Source: Macrotrachela quadricornifera (lineage: Eukaryota > Rotifera > Eurotatoria > Philodinida > Philodinidae). Taken from it: DNA of 64,000 nucleotides. The stretch lies in assembly GCA_022393335.1 (NCBI GenBank), contig JAJEKB010019874.1, positions 1 to 64,000 of the forward strand, in the 5' to 3' direction. The position numbers and the translations under genes were made by a program. Shown here in pieces: positions 60,401 to 64,000 of this stretch (position 1 is its first letter; each line of letters begins with the position of its first letter). Under the pieces are notes generated by a model. That model was not told where the DNA came from. It saw nothing but the letters and a program-made list of their open reading frames with translations, and ran no database searches.

Positions 60401-60443
60401 GAAGGAATTGATACAATGCAACAGTGAAGGAAGAAAATATTGA
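54489..60443 (+). CDS. F-box/LRR (RNI-type) protein gene, modular 84-nt exons; one exon broken by a MITE
   Basis: The likely 5' end is ATG 54489 (exon 54489-54502, intron 54503-54575, exon 54576-54717). It encodes MSTERISYSILNIPVDLVYR then ILDYLDNLTILYSTRNVC, an F-box-like helix set, ending phase 0. From 56310 come LRR exons of exactly 84 nt, all phase 0, each one RNI-type repeat of 28 residues with the pattern TLTTLDL-SN-IG--GAQHLADALRNNT. Starts: 56310, 56449, 56589, 56730, 56871, 57012, 57152, 57293 (interrupted), 57673, 57814, 57955, 58096, 58237, 58378, 59355, 59496, 59638, 59779, 59920, 60060, 60201. A last exon of 102 nt (60342-60443) caps the solenoid and ends in TGA. Introns are about 50-60 nt with strong pyrimidine-rich ACAG/ATAG acceptors, except one of 893 nt (58462-59354). 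F-box proteins recruit substrates, bound here by the LRR solenoid, to SCF ubiquitin ligases. Linking the F-box exons to the LRR block across 1.6 kb is inference from orientation and phase; the LRR block could have another 5' end. Confidence 0.65.
54718..56309. other. Large intron or gene boundary in the F-box/LRR locus
   Basis: No further LRR exon was recognised here. The sequence is AT-rich and may be a long intron containing an insertion, or the space between an F-box relic and a separate LRR gene. 54840-55440 holds only weak ORFs. Confidence 0.4.
57371..57598. mobile_element. hAT-like MITE inserted in LRR exon 8
   Basis: Ends TAGGGGTGTTACTTTACC (left) and TAGGGGTGTTAAAGTTACTT (right, read inward). 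TTACAAAAC is duplicated at 57362-57370 and 57599-57607 (8 or 9 bp). The body consists of about five palindromic units of GTAACTAAAATAGTTACTTT type. The first three bases of the MITE make an in-frame TAG in the host exon. Confidence 0.9.
58462..59354. other. Long intron of the LRR gene, probable insertion
   Basis: Every other LRR intron is about 50-60 nt, so most of this 893 nt is probably inserted or divergent sequence. Broken plus-strand frames read ARWKEEDQ and, further on, YVNRKPYVISTMMTRNIF-like text with stops and shifts, suggesting a dead transposon piece of unknown family. No TIRs found. Confidence 0.45.
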
Positions 60444-60608
60444 ATGTTGTTTTTATAGATAACTGAATGACGAAGAAAAGTTTGGAATGACTTTGTGACT
60501 TAATTCTTGTCATGTTTTTTTTTCGTTTGAAATTACCAACTGAGTTTTTGAACTTTTAACTTGAAATAATCATTCATTTCAAAAATCGAAGATGAGTTTC
60601 AAAGAAGA
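60444..60608. other. 3' flank of the LRR gene
   Basis: Short AT-rich spacer before the first hammerhead motif. Confidence 0.4.
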
Positions 60609-60669
60609 TTCCAAGCTACTTACGACGCGTTTTGTCCTTGCTTAAGGGACTCATCAGGTAAACTTGGAA
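60609..60669 (-). ncRNA. Hammerhead ribozyme motif (type I, minimal stem III), copy A
   Basis: Minus strand 5' to 3': TTCCAAGTTTAC, core CTGATGA, GTCC, loop CTTAAGCAA, GGAC, AAAAC, GC, GTC, GTAAG, TAG, CTTGGAA. Stem I forms from TTCCAAG/CTTGGAA and TTTAC/GTAAG, with a TAG bulge. Stem II is GTCC/GGAC, and stem III is only A-U plus C-G closed by two bases. Cleavage would follow GTC. The one core deviation is AAAA where GAAA is required, so activity is probably reduced or lost. Minimal stem III hammerheads of this kind are known from Penelope-like elements and animal retrozymes. Confidence 0.75.
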
Positions 60670-61210
60670 TAATAGACGTACTCTTAATCACAACTTCTCT
60701 CAATTGTTATGCGCTATTGCTTTTTAGAATGCGGAATCAGCAATGAGGCTTTATGGTGTATTTATTTTTGAAATTATATAAAATAACAAAAAGTTTATAC
60801 AAGAATTTAATCATTTTAAAAGTTATCCAGCTGTTGAAGTAAAAATGTCACTTGTTCCCATTGTTGCACCTCATGTAATTGACGATTACTCCATCCTTGT
60901 TGGTGTTCATCTAAGCACATTTTTCGAATTCTTTTGTTTCTTTTTGTTCCTATTCGGTTTTTGGATTCATCTTTTCCCGGTAATAAACATCCAAGAGTTT
61001 TTCTTCGATTACTTCTTCTACTCTTTCATCGTATGTAGGTGAATGCCGTTGCAGGTGTTCACAATGGTCCAATTCTTCTTCTCTTGTCTGATCTTGTTCT
61101 CGATATCGTTAATATTGTCGATCTATCCGACGTTCGTACCGTTCGTCTCATTGTTGTCGATGCCGAGCTCATCGTTCTTGTTGTTGTTGCTATTGTGTTC
61201 GTTGGTATTG

Positions 61211-61455
61211 TTACTCCTGTTGCTGTTGAGTTGAACGTCCAATATTTTGTCGTGTAATTTCGCGTTGTTGTTGCACAAAATGAGAAAACGATGAAGTTAG
61301 ATCAGGAGTCATTTCTGTAGGACTGTGTAGTAGCAATGGTTGATGTGTATACTTAATCATGCAACACAGCAATTGATCCATGTTGAGTTGACTTTGAATG
61401 ATGTTAATGAACGGTTCAAATGGGCCTATTACTGATTTGGCTATTGCTCGTGCTC
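61211..61455 (-). pseudogene. Unrecognised Gln-rich coding remnant between the hammerheads
   Basis: An open minus-strand frame from about 61455 to the TAA at 61211 reads AKSVIGPFEPFINIIQSQLN, MDQLLCCMIKYTHQPLLLHS, then SHFVQQQREITRQNIGRST and QQQQE before the stop. Past the stop the same frame continues as Gln/Arg-rich text with further stops down to about 60960 (EELDHCEHLQRHSPTYDERV), so the original protein was longer. An acceptor-like AG precedes it at about 61456. No family recognised. It could be cargo of the element bounded by the two hammerheads or an unrelated dead gene. Confidence 0.4.
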
Positions 61456-61657
61456 ATTGTAAAGCAGATATTTAGTGAAAGAAATGGTTTTATACATCTA
61501 CATTCATTTGTTTAAAATGGAAGACATACTAACATAAAATTAATGGAGAAGTATTTTTGAATCTAAGCCGAACGAATAGATTCATTAATAACAAAAGTAT
61601 CTAATTATGGATATACAGTAGACAAGTGAAAATGGTGAGGGTGAGTATATAAAAGGA

Positions 61658-61721
61658 TTCCAAGCTTCTTACGACGATCGTTTCGGTCTTGCTTAAGGGC
61701 TATCATCAGATAAGTTTGGAA
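61658..61721 (-). ncRNA. Hammerhead ribozyme motif (type I, minimal stem III), copy B
   Basis: Minus strand 5' to 3': TTCCAAACTTAT, core CTGATGA, TAGCC, CTTAAGCAA, GACC, core GAAA, CGATCGTC, GTAAG, AAG, CTTGGAA. Both conserved core strings (CTGATGA and GAAA) are intact. Stem I pairs TTCCAA/TTGGAA and CTTAT/GTAAG (one G-U). Stem III is A-U plus C-G with a GATC loop before the GTC cleavage site. Stem II pairs poorly (TAGCC against GACC), which is its weak point. It lies about 1.05 kb from copy A in the same orientation. Confidence 0.75.
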
Positions 61722-62337
61722 AAGTATCACACTACATCATATTTAATTCCAAATCAATAGAAAGGTAAAAGTCTACAGATTGCCATCCAATCTAATGTCA
61801 AGATTAAATAGATTATCGCAGAGATTTCTTATATATATGGTAAGCATATAATTCTTCTTCTTCATGCACGTTAAAATCTTCTCTCCAGGAATATAGGAGA
61901 GGTAAAAGGTAGAATAAGCATGCTCAAGTATAATTAAACAGTATCTCTGACACTAAATTGCTTGCTTTTAATTGTCTATTAAATATTCCTACTTCTGTTT
62001 TACTATTAATGGAGGAGCTAACATCAAAGGAGGGAAGCGCCATTAGTATATTACATCTGTTAGGGATAAGGCTGGACTGCTACATGATTACTGTCTTTAT
62101 ATTTCTTTTATTTCTTTCTCGATGTTATATCTCTTCTTTTTCTTTGTGATGTTATAACATGTTTCTGTTTTCTTTTTTTTCCTTTTCCTTATTATATATG
62201 TACAAGTTTTCATCAATTTCTACACAAAAGAAATAAAATACCATTGTATGCACATATTCTCTAAAAAAGGTGCCATCAGGAACTTTTAAAGATTCTAGCG
62301 AAAAAGTATAGAACTAGAAAAGAGTTTCTTAAAATAC
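61722..62337. other. Intergenic, nothing recognised
   Basis: AT-rich spacer between hammerhead copy B and the mariner. It may include downstream, degraded sequence of the gene the mariner entered. Confidence 0.4.
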
Positions 62338-62339
62338 TA

Positions 62340-63409
62340 GGTTGGTCAAAAAGTTTTGCAACATTTGCGAAAAAGTTGAGTTATATGTGCAAATTTATTT
62401 TGAAAACAATAACAACTACTCTAGTGCTCCAATAATCGAAAGAGACCGTAATCGAATGATGCGGCGTCGGAACTGTAGGTTGAGTTCGACAAGACTTCCA
62501 CTTCCTTCAGTTCGTCAAATTTCTCCTTTGTTCTCTTGGCAGTGTCGGGTTTAGCATTGTTTTGCTGGAACAAAGCGCGTTTGCGACGAACAAGGATCAG
62601 ATGCTTCTTCTTCAGCTTGTCGTAGACACGGTCCAGTTGTTGGCAGTAGAGTTCGGCGCTCACGACACGGTCATTCGGAACCAGTTCAGAGTAAAGCACG
62701 TCCTCGAAGTTCCACCAGACATAAATCATCATCTTCTTGCCGAAACGATCTTGACCTCGCGGAACCCACAGCTTCTGCCGGTTGTGATTGACCAAGTAGA
62801 CCCATTTTTCGTCCGAAGTGACAATACGCTTTTAAAACTGATGATCCAATAGATTTTCCAACAATTGACGGCCGACTTCAACACAACGCTTGGCTTTCGC
62901 TTCGGTCAACTCGTCTGAATCCTGACGAGGCTTCTTGTGCACAAAATCCATTTGATGCAAGTGATTGAGCACAGTCTGATGGGATGAGACTCCAAGAACC
63001 GACGTTAATTCACGACTGCTCGATGAAGGCTCATCTTCTAAAGCTGCCCGCAGATGTTCGTTGTCTAGCGTTGATGGTCAGCCGGAACGTGGTTGATCTT
63101 CGGGATCAAAGTCACCTGAATTGATTCGTTTGTACTACCGGAAAATAGTTGTGTAGTGGACGGTTCCTTCACCTTCCGCATCACAAATCTCTTTCGCTAC
63201 ATCTCTGGTTGAATGCCGTCGCTTCCAACAATAGCGTATCAAGACTCGAAGCTGGATTTTGTCCAATGTCATCTGAAACTTTGAGGATAAAGATGAACCA
63301 GAATATGATATACACAAAAACAACAAAAAATATGCGTAAAACACACAACAAATTAACAAGAATGCGCATAGAAATCAACTTTTTCGCAAGTGTTACAGAA
63401 CTTTCTGGC
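62340..63409 (-). mobile_element. mariner element
   Basis: The left end reads GGTTGGTCAAAAAGTTTTGC and continues to TTTGCGAAAAAGTTGA. The right end, read inward, has GCCAGAAAGTTCTGTAACAC then TTGCGAAAAAGTTGA. TA flanks both ends (62338-62339, 63410-63411). Length 1070 bp, close to a full mariner, so it is complete in structure but its gene is dead. Confidence 0.85.
62421..63272 (-). pseudogene. mariner transposase with three in-frame stops
   Basis: The minus-strand frame from MTLDKIQLRVLIRYCWKR has the paired helix-turn-helix region (HSTRDVAKEICDAEGE; SSSRELTSVLGVSSHQTVLN; HLHQMDFVHKKPRQD), then TSDEKWVYLVNHNRQKLWVP, KMMIYVWWNFEDVLYSELVP, FQQNNAKPDTAKRT and YSSDAASFDYGLFRLLEH. These are the DD34D motifs of mariner. 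The second catalytic Asp (QQDNA) is Asn here. Stops lie near 63135, 63078 and 62832. The reading frame otherwise seems to be kept, so decay is by point mutation and is fairly recent. Confidence 0.85.
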
Positions 63410-63411
63410 TA

Positions 63412-64000
63412 AGGTAATACTTAACTCACCTGGGAGTTCAAAATGGCTACAACCACAGAAAGCTGTTTGCTCTGGTACACATTGTATGAGACATTGAGCT
63501 GGCTTGTTGCAACATGATACAATAAAAAAAACTTTTATGATCTTATAATAGCGATTATTATCAGATGAATACATTTCAAACAGGTAGCTTTGTTCTTAAA
63601 CTTGGAGCTGTGCAATAATATCATTAAAAAGCAAAGACAGTTGAATACGTAACGGTTTGGATGGGCTAGGCTATATTCCTGCAATTATTAAATTTTCTAG
63701 AGAACATCTTTTCTTTGGATTAGTCTTTTTGATAACGAGCAAAAGGGGCCAAATACTTTGATCTGATCTCTTATTTGGTTGGATGCCGTCAACATTCATC
63801 GTAGGACTAATGAATGGTTCTGATTCATTTTCAACTAGTTTATTATATATAAAACCATCAGTAATATCTTCAATTCGCTTTTTGCTAGTGCCGTTAGCAT
63901 TGTTCAACATTAAATCTTGTGATGCAGCGAGTATTGCTTTCAATTGTTGCACAATATCGTAAGTATAAAATAACGGAGTTTTTGAAAATGAAATTGGTGC
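63412..64000 (-). pseudogene. Transposase-domain-like gene, partial, interrupted by the mariner
   Basis: From the right edge the minus strand reads ISFSKTPLFYTYDIVQQLKA, RIEDITDGFIYNKLVENES, FISPTMNVDGIQPNKRSDQS, IWPLLLVIKKTNPKKRCSLE and NLIIAGI, then a TAG at 63671 where the family has Trp (GLWFG). Beyond it the frame continues PSKPLRIQLSLLFNDI and, to about 63420, CNKPAQCLIQCVPEQTAFCG then CSHFELPGE. The IDG-Y--L...LN-DG-P-FKSS-SIWP---INELP---R--N-I-AG block is shared by a transposase-derived family widespread in invertebrates. Its exact superfamily is not certain to me. The coding text stops exactly at the TA where the mariner sits, so the mariner entered this gene. Confidence 0.65.

Noticed and set aside
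56310..60443. CRISPR-like regular array
   Set aside because: Spacing is regular, but the repeats are 84-nt coding exons with diverging sequence and splice borders; the repeated unit is an LRR.
62562..62852. Plus-strand ORF of 96 codons
   Set aside because: It is antisense to the mariner transposase.

Overview
The window looks like nuclear DNA of a bdelloid rotifer, although no species can be named from sequence alone. The base composition is AT-rich. Genes are split by very short GT-AG introns of about 47-71 nt. Families typical of bdelloid genomes are present: NHL-repeat protein, WWE-PARP, F-box plus RNI-type LRR, secreted propeller proteins and an intronless bacterial-type dehydrogenase. 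Relics of many transposon superfamilies fill much of the rest.

Layout. 1-0.84 kb: 5' part of an NHL-repeat gene on the minus strand. 1.3-5.3 kb: internally deleted Tigger and piggyBac elements and a hAT-type MITE. 7.7-8.4 kb: a small membrane-protein gene, apparently frameshifted. 9.7-12.4 kb and 16.1-18.9 kb: two large minus-strand genes for a secreted and a membrane protein, separated by an inverted pair of gene fragments. 19-27 kb: mostly empty AT-rich DNA with a striking foldback element, a TA-flanked MITE and a decayed hAT transposase. 28.0-29.0 kb: an intronless, GC-richer NAD(P)-dependent epimerase/dehydratase, a good candidate for horizontal transfer. 31-36.4 kb: several long foldback elements and a PIF1-like helicase fragment. 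36.8-37.6 kb: a four-exon gene for a small secreted protein. 39.6-42.7 kb: a nine-exon WWE-PARP gene with tandemly duplicated 60-nt exons inside the catalytic domain. 43-52 kb: a hAT element carrying a zinc-finger-like remnant, further foldbacks and MITEs, an EF-hand gene relic, a Penelope-type reverse transcriptase fragment and a hammerhead ribozyme split by a MITE. 54.5-60.4 kb: an F-box/LRR gene in which almost every LRR is one 84-nt phase-0 exon. 60.6-61.7 kb: two hammerhead ribozyme motifs in the same orientation. 62.3-64 kb: a mariner inserted in a larger domesticated or transposon-derived gene.

The points most worth following are: (1) three hammerhead ribozyme motifs, one interrupted by a hAT MITE with an 8-bp target duplication; (2) the modular LRR gene, where a MITE has put a stop codon in an exon that can be skipped without loss of frame; (3) duplicated, frame-neutral exons in the NAD-binding part of a PARP; (4) a short sequence shared by many otherwise different foldback elements. 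All calls are by eye from sequence and translation; no database search was run.
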